A stretch of 64,000 bases of DNA from Pleurodeles waltl (Eukaryota; Chordata; Amphibia; Caudata; Salamandridae), in the NCBI RefSeq assembly GCF_031143425.1, contig NC_090446.1, forward strand, positions 1,028,847,066 to 1,028,911,065. The letters run 5' to 3'. Each line of letters opens with the position of its first letter. Positions within the stretch are counted from its first letter, which is position 1. A program made the position numbers and the translations under genes. Under the pieces are notes generated by a model. It was not told the origin of the DNA. It was given only the letters and a program-made list of their open reading frames with translations, and did no database searches. Shown here one piece after another: positions 47,862-58,970 of this stretch.

Positions 47862-49025
47862 ACCATCGTACGACAGGCTGATGGAGGATCATCCATCTCT
47901 TCTCTACCAGGAAGTCACAGCTCTCTTGGCCCAGGGAGCCATAGAGAGGGTGCCGATGCCAGAAGTTGGTTGTGGTTGCTATTCCCGCTTCTTTCTGGTG
48001 CCAAGAAAGGACAGAGGTTTCGTCCTATCATAGACCTACTGCCCCTCAACTACTTCCTCAAGAAGGAGATGTTCAAAATGCTCATGTTAGCTCAGGTCCT
48101 GACTGCCTTGACCACAGGAGACTAGATGATAGCGTTGGACCTCAGGACTCATATTTCCATATTCCTGTCCTGCCTGCCCATACGTGTTACCTACAGTTTA
48201 CAGTAGGCCAAGAGCGTTTTCATGTCGCCATGCTCCCTTTTGGCCTTACCAGCACCCCTCGAGTGATTGCAACTCATCTGTGGAGATCAGAGGTGTCAGT
48301 CTTCCCCTATCTCGACAACTGGCTGTTGAAGGCTGGCTCACCCAAGGCCGTCGTCTCTCACCTCCAGACTACAGCAAGCCACCTGCATTCACTGGGGTTC
48401 ATTATTGCATGCCGAACTCACACCTGACTCCCTCTCAGACGCTCCTTTTCATCAGAGCTGTTCTGGACAAAGTGCAATTTCGGGCATATCGTCCCAAAAG
48501 GCGAGTTCATGATATTTAGGCTACAATACCACTGTTTCAGCCTTTGTCCTAGATTTCGGTGAGGCAGACCCCGAGGCTCTTGGGACTCATGGCCTCCTGC
48601 CAGTGATGCATGCCCGCTGGCATATGCGGGCTCTGTAGTGGGACCTGAAGTTGTAATGGGCACAGCATCAGGGGAATCTCTCTGACATGGTCCAGATCTC
48701 GGAGGAAACTGCAAAAGGTCTGCAGAACTACAATTGGGTTAGTGGTAGGCCCCTAACCCCTCCCCAGCCAGACCTAACAGTGGTGACCGATGCATCACTC
48801 CTGGGATGAGGCGGACATCTGGGAGAGGTGGACATCAGAGGACTCTGGACTCCCATGGAATCCGGATCCACATCAACCTGTTGGAGCTCCGAGCAATCCT
48901 CTGTCACTGAAAGCCTTTCTACCCTCAATCAAGGGAAGACTAGTGCAGGTGCTCACTGACAACACCACCGCCATGTGGTACTGCAACAAACAGTGCAGTG
49001 TGGGTTTATTTGTCAAGAGGTTCTG
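47862..49025 (+). pseudogene. DIRS reverse transcriptase / RNase H remnant
   Basis: RT pieces across three frames: LLYQEVTALLAQGAIERVPM, YSRFFLVPRKDRG, FRPIIDLLPLNYFLKKEMF, DSYFHIPVLPAHTCYLQFTV, MLPFGLTSTPRV, then VFPYLDNWLLKAGSP where the catalytic YLDD is now YLDN (about 48300-48330), and LHSLGFII. RNase H pieces: VVTDASLLG (about 48780) and VQVLTDNTTAMWYCNKQ (about 48940-48990). The changed active site, internal stops and frameshifts show it is inactive. Confidence 0.85.
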
Positions 49026-49079
49026 TGTCTCTGGACATGGCTGGTACATCATTGCATCCCTCTTCAAATCCCCTATTGT

Positions 49080-49440
49080 TAATTGCTCTCTGAATGGTCT
49101 TGTTCATCTTTTTCCTCCTTCACCATTTATCGTGCCTCTTTGGGACACTAATCTTGTTTTCACATTTTTAATGTGCACCACAATTAAAATAGCCTTCCTC
49201 ATTACATCTGCCCGAAGAGCGAGTGGCCTTGCCTTCCAAACCTCCTTACCTCACCATCTATCCTTATAAACTGGTGCTTCGTACAAGAGCCGCCTTTCTT
49301 CCAAAAGTGATCACTCCATTATATGCAGTCCAATCCATCACCCTGGCTGCTTTTTACACTCCTCATACCTCTAGCGAAAAGGAGCGACTCCACCGCCTGG
49401 ACCCAAAAGAGCATTGTCATTCTACCTTGCTTAAACAGAA
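49080..49440 (+). pseudogene. DIRS tyrosine recombinase fragment
   Basis: FLITSARRASGL (about 49197-49230) contains the arginine box of the catalytic domain, followed in another frame by LTIYPYKLVLRTRAAFLPKV and RLHRLDPKEH. This order matches the middle of DIRS recombinases. The H-x-x-R and Tyr boxes are missing, so it is 3'-truncated. Confidence 0.65.
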
Positions 49441-50590
49441 GAGTTCCAGGTGGGCGACCAACAGTTCCTGGGGTATGTTGGAGTGAAGAAAGGAAGGGCT
49501 GAGCAGAAGCAGATGAGTTATAGTCTGCATTAAGATATGCTACGCCTTTTTCCCCTTTATCACACATTCAAGCTCCTTCAGATGCATGAGTTGAGGATGT
49601 GTAATTTACACAATCCACTTGTACTTGATTTATCAAAATAGAATATTGCTACATGAAAACTGGTCAGCAGGAATGTGCTTATGCTAAAGTTTTAAAATGA
49701 TCACCCTTGCGCATGTTAAACAAATACACTTTTTTGAACTTTTAAAAGATTTTTTCATACTTTTACATGATGCTTGTTTTATGATTTACATGCCAACTAT
49801 TTTCAGGGCTTGGCTCATGCATGAGCTGTTAGGACTGAGCCAGACCCTTGGCTCAGCTCTGCTCTCCCTGTTAATTTGTTGACACACATACCTCTACGCA
49901 TCACATTCATGCTACACAGCTTTTATGCCTCACCACTTTGAAATGTAACCAGCTGTCACTTAAAGTAGAACCTGATTAAGGGAACCATGAAAGAACACAA
50001 GTACTTGGGCCATGCTCCAAGAAAGAGTCAAACACAAGATGCGGAAATGAAAGCCGTACCTGCCAACTTATGAAAAGTAAGCAAATGATAGTGACAGTGA
50101 AGCCAACCAATAGTAAGCAATGGGCAGCATCTAATCCCCATTTGAGTAAACAATATGTCTTAAAATCAACAGCACGTGCTGCCTCATGCAAGACCTAAAA
50201 AGGCTTCTAGGTTTGACTTGATCCTCCTTGATTCACATGGCTCTTTAATTGAAAGGTATGCTGCCAGTCCTCTCCTATATCACTACAGTCTGTGAAGGCT
50301 TTAATAACTTCTGGCAACTTGTGAATTGTGGAGTAGGCTTGTGTGGTCTTGAACATTGCCCTCAATATTTATTGCTGTCAGCATAGAGCCCTACAGTATA
50401 AAAACAAATTACATTGCATTTAGTACAAAGTTAAAATGAGTGTTAAAATCCAAACTAAGTGACATATAACAACATGCACACAACAAATAATAATGAACAT
50501 GGGTTAAAACATCCTGTAGGCATTTTCCACATAATTTATCAATCATCTAAGGGGCCAAGTAGGAGAATAGCTTGTGGAAAGATAAGACCT
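49441..50590. other. Intron DNA with short dispersed repeat copy 2
   Basis: 49918-49960 matches 34487-34534 (caccacttt-aaatgt-accagc). Nothing else recognised. Confidence 0.5.
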
Positions 50591-50599
50591 AAATCTGAC

Positions 50600-53000
50600 A
50601 AAAAAAACCACCACATACTGTTGCCCGCTCTGTGAACAAAACACTCTCTGCTAACAGCATAGTGGTAATCTCGATGAAAAGACAGACTGTGCGCCTGTAT
50701 CCCTGTTGGTACTCGAACAGTGGGTCAGGATACAATCCGATATCTAATTTTCAGTCACACTGACCATATTAAGGCAGACAATAATTATCAATTGGTTGCT
50801 CATCAGTTCTTAAGTAAAGTGTCATTGCATCCTCTACTGTTCGAGTATTTTCTAACCTAAATAACCAGAGTTACCAGAGCCCGTGCCTTTTTATATTTAC
50901 CACCAAATAGCATAAAGCGCATCAGTGTCTTTCCCCCAAGAAAGCAGTCATAATAAATACTCCCCTTTTGGTTCCCTATGTAATGGGCTAAATTGACCTT
51001 TGCAGAAAATCCCCAGTCTGACCCTTATACATAGGGAATATTTCAGCTCCGGATATTATCCATCCAAAACTTCTGAAAAAGAGGAGTCGATTTGTGAGCG
51101 AGGTATTTTGCTGCTAGGTCACCTCTGCATGCTCTTTAACCAGTTCCCGTTTTATGCATCACCAATACCGCCTCTGGACAAGTTCAATTGAGCCTGGACC
51201 AATAAAGTTGGATCTTTCCAATAAAATTCTGGTTGTAACGGGGTCAGAAGGATTTTCACATAATTTTACCAGTCATCCCTCCACCGCTTGAGTGGGCACC
51301 ATTTCTTGGCTTGTTTTTATGTAATTTGCTATGCATGAGCCCTTAATATAATACAGGTTTTAATCCAGCCTTGGCTGGTATTGCGGAAATGTCCATTTCA
51401 AGATATAAAGACACCAGTGGAGTTCCCGGGTGTGAAAACAACTGGGACCTGAAGAAGTTATTGTGTTCAACTTTAAGCTTTTTTTCAAGCTACCAATTCC
51501 CCATAATTTGGCCACATATAAAACCTCTGCCACAGCCTTCTGCTTGTAGATCTGCAGAGTTATGCAGAGGCATTGGCCACCCACTTGGATTGCACCTGTT
51601 TTCTAATAAGCTGGTGGTAGCCTAACCTATCTGTGCTCTACAACTCAACTTCTCCTCAAAGGAGATCCCTAAGTAGTCATACTTGGAAACTCACTATAAG
51701 GGTGCACTGTCGACCTTGAGTTTTCTACTAAGATGGACATTTGGCTTGATAAGAGTTAACTTGTTTTTTGTAGTGTTTATGGTTAGATCCCTCAAAGAAA
51801 AGTTGTCAAAAAACACATCAAGTAACTTGTGTGATGCGTTTTTGCCAATAGGAGAGCATCATCTGCAAATAGAAGGATCTGAACTTCACTCCTTGCAGTA
51901 ATGGGTCCTTCTAGGTTTGCTTTTAGCAGATATTCAATCACATCATTCAGAAATAAACTAAAAAGGACTTATGCCATCACATAACACTGTCTAACACCTT
52001 GTTGAATCAAGAAAGAGTCACTGCACTCACCTAGGGGCCCATAATGGACCTTGGCCATATTACCGGTGTTTATTCCAATAATAGCACTCAACAAAGATCT
52101 ATCAACACCAGAGGTCTTCACACTGGGGGACGGGCCCCCCTAGGGGGGCCTCAAGTGATCCCTGGGGGGGGGGGCACCAAACTCTGGCCAAAAGAAATAT
52201 TACACAGATAACATGTCTTTGTTTTAAGCAGAAGCATGTTATTGCAGTTTTAAAAAGGTAACAGTACTTAACTGCAATGTTTAAATAGGTTTAGACATAT
52301 TTAAACATTGCCATCTTTCTAAAATAATTGTGAAGAATTCTGAGGGGGGGCCCAATTATTTTTATGTTTCAACTGGGGGGGATCAGCATTAAAAAGTTTG
52401 AAGACCACTGATCTAGACCCATCTTACATATGGATGATTATAACTTCTCTTGATTGATGAGGTCAGAGACTGACTCCATGCCCACAAAGGTCATATATGG
52501 AGCACTGTTCTTAACTTCTCTGTACTTGAAGAAATCGGATATAAAAGTATTGCTTGATCTGCCTTGATGATCATAGGCCTGAAGACGCCTGCACCTCAGT
52601 CAGTATGGCATGTTATTCATCCATTCCTCCAGTCTATTTTATGACACCTTGCCTAACATCTTCCCTACATCATCCAAAAGAGAGTAGTTGGCAGTATTTT
52701 TCCTACTCCCTGTTTTGTGTATTTGCACCAGGGTCACCAACTGCCACAAGGTCAGTATCCTGACCTGTACAATAAAAGCATTGAACACCTGGGCAAGAAA
52801 AACAAGACCAAACTTTAGGCTCTTTGTGATAAAGGTCAGGGGGAATGTTGGCTATGTTCATTCTGTTTTGGCTGGCTTTCTCATTTCCATTCTGTTCTTT
52901 GAAGGCTCTCAGGCGATATAATCATAGTATGATATGTCGACTTGCATCCATTATCTACCTATATCCATGTTATACATTTGTTCCCCATCTTTTAAGGAAA
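50600..53000 (-). mobile_element. Degenerate LINE, minus strand, split by a hAT-like MITE
   Basis: Minus-strand pieces in order: WQLVTLVQIHKTGSRKNTAN then YSLLDDVGKMLGK (about 52750-52630), QAYDHQGRSSNTFI (about 52575-52535), interruption by the MITE, MAKVHYGPLGECSDSFLIQQ (about 52048-51990), LLFADDALLLAKT with an intact FADD box (about 51880-51840), then EVLYVAKLWGIGSLKK (about 51530-51480) and WLVKLCENPSD (about 51290-51255). This is RT from palm to thumb of a CR1/L2/I-like LINE, different from the L1 copies. Stops and frameshifts interrupt it. Confidence 0.75.
52109..52410. mobile_element. hAT-like MITE, 302 bp
   Basis: Terminal inverted repeats cagaggtcttcacact and its complement ending in gaagaccactg, the CAGNGGTCTTCAAACT type of end known from hAT elements. 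The 8-bp flanks atcaacac (52101-52108) and atctagac (52411-52418) agree at six positions, as expected for an old 8-bp duplication. Internal G-runs flank both ends. It interrupts the LINE RT. Confidence 0.8.
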
Positions 53001-54660
53001 ATCACTTTCACTTACTGTCTTCCGCGGATGAAAGGTACAACTTGTGTGCTGCATTTTCAAGGGTACTAAGTAGCACTCCCCATTTTATATGATCTAAAAC
53101 CTGAAAACGCTCAGTGGTCACTCAAGTGCCTACCAGTCTAGTAGAGTCAAGTTCAAAACACCATGTCTTGTACTAAGTTATTGCACGGCCAGTCAGTGGA
53201 CAATTGAACAAAGATGTTGCTCCAGTATAAATCAGCCAGCACCTAAGTCGGTCTGCCCACAATCCACAATTTATTCTCCTTGTGAGATTACAAAAAATGG
53301 TGGCAGGTTTTCCCTGACAAGCTCATTCCTATGGAAATCTTTCATCTACCTGTAGATGGTTCTTGTTAAGTAATTGAATGATCTGAAACGAACCACTGTT
53401 GCAAGAAAGCACTGCCTTTACATAAGTGCCTCCATTATTCTTGCTTGATTTATCTTCCACCCTTCATCTGATTGTTCCACCCAGTGCTAACATTCTAAAG
53501 CAATCAACAGGTGAAAACTGACAAGTGATAAAAAGGGGATCAGGAAATGTAATGTTGCTCAGCAGCACCTATGTAGTCCCCTCTCATCACACCTTGAGCA
53601 GGCTATACAGTGAGCTAAGGGAAGACGGCAAGGGTCACTCGGGCACTGCATCTCTTCCAGGAATAGAGCCTTTCCCGGGGCTTAGAAATGCTCTACAGCT
53701 AACGGACAATGTGGGGTTTTTTGCACAGCAGCAACATGAATGCACCACACCCCCTCTTCTTGTTATGCTTTTGAAACTTGTATTACTATTGTGTCTTTAC
53801 ATTTCATAATTTTGTGTTCGCTTCTTCGGTGTTCAAGGAGGCATTTGGGAGCAATAGAGAATAACAACAGATTCTACCAACACAAATGTGCTGCCCATCA
53901 GAAGTCTCTGTGGTCGAGCCTCCAAATGAACACCATGTGGCCCAATTTTGTTTCAGGCCACTGAACAACTGTGCCTTTTGCCTATCAATGCTCCGTCCCG
54001 TTTGGGAGTGTTATGCTTGGAATAAGGTTTCTGGAAGTGGGTGAAATGTATAGAAAAATGACACCAACAGATGACAGTACCTTGATGCTTTATTTTACTC
54101 AGGGTGGGTAGTCCGTGAGACCTAAGTCACACATTTGATAACTCTGGATTAATTTAAAGTTAAGTAAAATCTCCGATTAATAAACTTGTAACGAGTGTTT
54201 ATCTTCCAAGCAAATCGTATGCTTTCTCAGTTACTAAAATCAAGTTATTGTGGAGGGCATAGATGGCTCTGGGTAGCAATCCTATGCATGAACACTACAA
54301 AAGAACAAATGTATATACTTTTATGGCTACCTTGGTGTGCCGAATAAAGATTTTGAACTGAAAAAAACAAGTTAAGCAATAATGTTTTAATCTCTGACAT
54401 GATAATGCCTACGGTCTCGCTGTTTGTTGTCTGTCCAGAAAGCAGCCATAAAGTGATTGTTCCCTGATGGGTGTTCTGAGAAAGTATGAGTGGGGTTTGG
54501 GCATTGCGAGAGGGTGGGGTATGATCTTTTCAAGTTTTCTTTTTTTAGCTGTGTCGTTGCAGATGCAAGTGATCGTCTGCAAATCCTGTGTACGTTTCTT
54601 TCATTTGTATATTTTAAAAGTATTGACAACTTTTACTAGCATATCTTTCCTTTTCTGTCC
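53001..54660. other. Intron DNA, nothing recognised
   Basis: No supported gene or repeat up to the WIPI1 acceptor. Confidence 0.5.
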
Positions 54661-54677
54661 TATGGTTTCTTTGTTAG

Positions 54678-54774
54678 AGGCTGATCGTGTGTTTGGAGGA
54701 ATCAATCTACGTCCATAACATCAAAGACATGAAACTCCTTAAAACGCTGCTTGAGACTCCTCGAAACCCAACGG
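54678..54774 (+). CDS. WIPI1: WIPI1 internal exon (blade 2)
   Basis: 97-nt exon between ctttgttag and gtaggt. It starts in phase after the 17.3-kb exon and encodes [20 protein letters not shown] followed by [12 protein letters not shown] and the first base of a Gly codon. The residues [13 protein letters not shown] match WIPI1; WIPI2 has RDMKVLHTIRETP here. The segment continues the beta-propeller after SIRLNRQ with no missing residues, so the two exons are adjacent in the mRNA despite the 37-kb gap. The sequence is open and no alternative start is expected. Confidence 0.96.
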
Positions 54775-55083
54775 GTAGGTGTAAAATCTGTGGTGATCTG
54801 CACTGAATTTCATCTGGTTTGTTGCATTGCTTAAATACTAGGCTAAGATTCCTGCAAGATGGGCACAGCAAGACTTTTCTAAGCATATTTCATTGAATTC
54901 GACATGTTCTGAATAGAGTTGTTGAAATGAAGGGGAGCATCATTTTCATGCTCGCTTTCTAAATCTTCTGAACTTTCAGATCCACATGCATCCTTTTTAA
55001 GACCTCAAAAGCTAACACATCTCACTACTGAAAGAAAGGTAGAATCTCGGGAAGACCGAGATGTCTTCACAACCTAAACAGGC

Positions 55084-55607
55084 TTCATCTGGAAACTCGT
55101 AGGTTGTTGTAGACAGGTTATCCGAGTATCTCTCTCTTAAAAAGAATTACTATATGCACATCAGATGTTTTGCGGCTTGAGATTCATCCAGATGAATTCA
55201 AGAAAAAGACATGATTTCTAAATGAATTTATATAATTAGACTGAGCATAACTGGGAATTGATAGGATCTGTTTGAGTTATCTATGGGATAATACTTACTG
55301 CACAAGAACAAAGCTTTGAGAAAGCTCCAGGCTGTCGAGCCATACGGGGGCGAAACACATGTTGGCTGCAGATACAACTTTGATTTCAATACAATATGTA
55401 TCATTTCGAATAACCCTTACTATAGAACATGGAAATGTTTACTTCAAAGAAAATGGAAATCTCGAAGAATTAACTAAGGATTATGTTTTAATTTATTCAA
55501 GGGTAGATTTACTTACTCTCACTTTACAGGGTCATCTGGAAGCCCGTAGGTTGTTGGAGACAGTTAGGATATCTGAATATCCCTCTGTTAAAAAGAATTA
55601 TTATGTG
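55084..55607 (+). repeat. Direct repeats of about 76 bp bracketing a hammerhead-like motif
   Basis: 55084-55158 and 55532-55607 share catctggaa, cgtaggttgttg, agacag and ttaaaaagaatta in order. The spacing is about 450 bp. This could be a partial tandem dimer of one repeat unit. Confidence 0.6.
55313..55366 (+). ncRNA. Hammerhead-ribozyme-like motif, copy 4 (degenerate)
   Basis: Reads TTTGAGA, AA, GCTCC...GGGGC, GAAACACATGTTGGC. It keeps the stem II pairing, the TCGAG/CATACGG loop words and GAAAC-acatgtt, but the CTGATGA core is damaged, so activity is unlikely. Confidence 0.35.
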
Positions 55608-57830
55608 TTTGAATATTTGCCTCTCATTGAGCCCCCCTACTCTGTTCAATCGCCTTGATAACTCAGATTGCAGCCATCTGACGACCCCTCTGTCCTTTCA
55701 TAAACTTTGTTCTTTCTTCACATCTACCAACTATCGTTGGTTGCAGTGGCTAGCTCTCTCTTTTTCTTCACCTTTTACTTCATTTGCTTAGTAGGGTTTT
55801 TACAAACCAAAATATTTAAGCTCAGTTCACCACTTAGGAATTTAAATGTTTCTGTACACACTCATGCCACTTATTGAGTGAACTAATGCCCCTACACCCA
55901 CAATACATGCAAAGTGTTTTATTATCCCTTGGGATAGTGATCTTGCTTTGTACAGAATAGAAAATAAAATAAATAACACACTAGTTATAGGCATAAAGAA
56001 GGAGGCTCTACAGGATGCAGGAAACTAGGTCATCTCCGGAAACAACATGTGCAGGAAATGTTAGTGGTTTCAACTAGAAAAGCCTGTTAAACTCTGCCAT
56101 ATCTATTTATTTCTGCCCACGTACAAACAAGTAAAGCGTCTTTGTACGGCTTTTGCTGTACAGTTACTGCTGCAACAAACTGAAAAATAACCCAGATCTT
56201 GACTGCCCCTATAGAGTGTGAATGCGATGAAGCTGTGATCCTGGATACCTTTAACGCAGACATTCATTTCTGTAAATGAGATTAATGATTAGTCATGGAT
56301 TAGCATCAGTACGTAATACAGCAAACAGTGAGCAAAAGAGTGCCACTGCATAAACAAGACAGAAACCCGTTTCAGCGGGCGCCCTCCTCTCATCACTGAT
56401 GTCTACCGAAACCTTGCAGGTTAGCTCCTTTGGAATGCCAAGCTGCTGGGGTCCTTTGAATGTTCTTGTCATGGACACTTTTGCAGGGGGTTGTTGTGGA
56501 TTCAGCCTCTCAGTCTCCTATGGGAAAGTGTCTTTTGGAGTTGCTGCGGATCAGCAAATCTCGAAATAGGCATGCATACTCCTGTACCCCAAAAATGTCC
56601 CATTTAAAGAAACCTGGGGAGTGGGTGTAATAGTACCTCTAGGCAGCCACCTGCGAGATGCCTGACACTCAGCCTTTCCATGAGCTTTGCTCACCCTTGT
56701 AAGAGAAACTATTAGACCACATGTAAGAGGTCACTTTGGCGCCATTTTAAACGCTGACCCTCTTACTCTGTGAGATTTTGATCAAAGCAGATTTGCATTA
56801 TGTGCCACTCTCAAACCCACTGTAAATACACAGTTGTAATAAGATATATGCCATTCTTTATATAAAACCCAGAACACTATAAAATATAATTAAACATAAT
56901 ATAAACAGTCATTACTGACACATCTGAAATCTACAGAGCTCCGTGGCTGTGTGCGTGAAATCACACAATATAACCATTTTTAAGAAATGCAAAAAATCAT
57001 CAAATGAATGAAACAGCTGTTTTTTCCTCTCGCTCTTTTAAGGGCTTTAATTAATATCCATGTGCAGCCTTTCTGACAGGTATGTTCAGAATGGTGCAGC
57101 ACTAACCCTGCTTTTGAATATTTGGGGCATTTGTTCCTTTGCCTAAAAAATTCTGAAGTCAAAGTAGTAAATAAGTGTCCTGGACAAATAGGACAATATT
57201 GCACTTTCTCCAAATACTCTAGGACTGGAGTTGGAATACCAAATTAGCTGCCCCAGTATCTGCAGAGATCACAATTAAAGGCAGGCAACTGGAGATAGCC
57301 TAAAATGCAAATGATCATAATTCAAGTGAACACTTCTGCCGCTGAAGTACACAAGCTGGGTAGTCTCTTAAAGAAATCACATTGCAGTCAGTGGATGGAG
57401 CTTGGTTCTCCCTGAAATTGGTGCTCCACTGACACCCAACAGCTGGTTGAATTATATCAGCTCAGCTTGGATGCAGTCTTGCCAATCGGAGAAGAGCAGA
57501 GGAGATGGAAAACTTGGTAAAAGGTCAGGAGGTCTACAAGCCAACTCACTTTGTAGCCTTAGTAGAGGTAAAAGTAGAGGGTGGCTAGACCCAACTGGCC
57601 AAAATCTGCAAGCAGGACATGAAGAATGTACTCAGAGTTCAGTGATGGTTGAAAAAAGTGCCACTTTTTCCCCCGCTGCTGCTTCCTTACAAGGTGAAGC
57701 AGATGCACCCTGTTAATTCTGAGTTATCCTCGAAATCATTCAAACCTCTTTACCAATTTTGTGTTTGTTGGTCCTTTTGTTTTGCTTGATATTATCTTTT
57801 ACCCTCACATATTCTACTATTGATTTCTAG

Positions 57831-57928
57831 GACTCTGTGCACTTTCTATTAACCATTCCAACTCCTACTTGGCCTACCCTGCCAGCTCGACCACAGGGGA
57901 GATCACACTCTACGATGCCAACAATTTG
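57831..57928 (+). CDS. WIPI1: WIPI1 internal exon (blade 3)
   Basis: 98-nt exon between tgatttctag and gtgagt. The first two bases complete the split Gly codon; it then encodes [20 protein letters not shown] and [12 protein letters not shown], ending on a codon boundary. [12 protein letters not shown] is WIPI1-like; WIPI2 has SINNDNCYLAYP. This is a propeller blade leading towards the PI3P-binding region. Phase and length agree with both neighbours, so splicing gives a continuous protein. Confidence 0.96.
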
Positions 57929-58877
57929 GTGAGTTGAACACAGTTGGTGCTTTTGTGGTCCTCCAGGGCTGGGGATGGTCACAAGGATACATGAAATGAG
58001 GAAAACCTCTTTCAGGAATGACAAATACCCCTGTTTATTGAGCTTATGTGCGGCACAGGCCATTTGCAACACACGATTGAGGGATTCCAGTTCAGTACTA
58101 AGATATTAATCAATGCAGTGCCTAAGAAATCGCCACTGGATAGCACTCAGTTTTCAACCACAATGAGCATAACTCTTGCCTCCATGTAAGCATATATATA
58201 TTGGGGTTTCGTTTATGATTTAGAGTTTAGTGAGTGATGGCCTTTGAAGTATAAAGACAGCAAAATATTTCATTCTATAACAAGAATAAAAATGAAAGAA
58301 TTTGAGAAAGCGCTTTGCAGTGCATTGTAAACAAAACAGAACTAAAAACAACTGACCAGAAAGAAAAGAGTGATCGCAAATTGCTAGAATGTTTCAATAA
58401 TATAAAATCCCCATAAAAGCCGAATTGCCCTAAGAAGAGAAGATTGTAATTATTGGGATGTGTCAAAAATGCTTCTTTTCTTTTTATTTTTTTTTTTTTA
58501 TTTTTTTTTAAACATGAAAAAGGAGGTGGAACTTGAAAGATTCGGGAGGCAAAAGAGCTAGCACTGTTGTTATGAATAGCCTAATATTGTAAGGAAAAGA
58601 AGGAATTCTGTTCGTCTCATTATACAGTATACTTGTACTGAGTTCCAGATGGTAAATCCCCCATGTTAAGTGCTCATTGTTAGGGTCTCACAAATGGTAA
58701 AGATGAGCAGTAGACATTGCATTTTCCAAAATAAAACCGTGCCAGAGATGAAAAGTTTTTTTTAGTGTGTTAAATGCGTCTGCTATTAGCGAGATTAACG
58801 GGTGTGTGCAGTCTAAGTGGCATGGGCAGCGTACGAGCAAGACATTAATTCACTCACTTTTATTTTCCTGTCAACAG
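57929..58877 (+). other. WIPI1: WIPI1 intron, 949 bp
   Basis: Non-coding. A T-rich run lies at about 58478-58511. Nothing else recognised. Confidence 0.85.
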
Positions 58878-58970
58878 AACACAGTGTGCACAATCCCCGC
58901 TCACGACAGTCCGCTTGCTGCAATCACCTTCAACTCCACAGGGTCGAAATTAGCCAGCGCCTCTGAGAAG
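58878..58970 (+). CDS. WIPI1: WIPI1 internal exon (blade 4)
   Basis: 93-nt exon (31 codons, phase 0 at both ends) between tgtcaacag and gtgagt. It encodes NTVCTIPAHDSPLAAITFNS and TGSKLASASEK. The AHDSPLAAITFN-GSKLASASEK block is the most conserved WD-like repeat of WIPI proteins and directly precedes, in the family, the exon that carries the FRRG lipid-binding motif. That next exon was not found between 58971 and 64000, so it lies beyond the window. No in-frame stop or damage is seen. Confidence 0.96.

Larger units (their letters stand above)
45785..49440 (+). mobile_element. Degenerate DIRS-like tyrosine-recombinase retrotransposon
   Basis: A decayed element with the DIRS gene order Gag, RT/RNase H, tyrosine recombinase. 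The left end near 45810-45870 (cttctagccgcatattcctt) resembles the terminal region of amphibian DIRS elements as I remember it. Inverted ends could not be traced. Several stops and frameshifts break each ORF. It is a different and clearly older family than the Ngaro at 249-5002. Confidence 0.82.
17472..54677 (+). other. WIPI1: Giant WIPI1 intron, about 37.2 kb
   Basis: Runs from donor gtaagg to acceptor ttgttag. It contains most of the mobile elements listed below. No second gene is evident within it. Long introns filled with retroelements are usual in urodele genomes. Confidence 0.9.
54775..57830 (+). other. WIPI1: WIPI1 intron, about 3.1 kb
   Basis: Contains the direct repeat pair and hammerhead-like motif at 55.1-55.6 kb; otherwise nothing recognised. 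A 104-codon frame at 57402-57716 has no family signature. Confidence 0.85.

Noticed and set aside
57402..57716. 104-codon open frame close to a WIPI1 exon
   Set aside because: No acceptor/donor context or similarity to WIPI proteins; the flanking exons already join in phase without it.
17302..58970. Assignment to WIPI2 rather than WIPI1
   Set aside because: Three of the four exons carry clearly WIPI1-type residues ([35 protein letters not shown]); the fourth is mixed, sharing AHDSPLAA with WIPI2 but AITFN and SKLASASEK with WIPI1.
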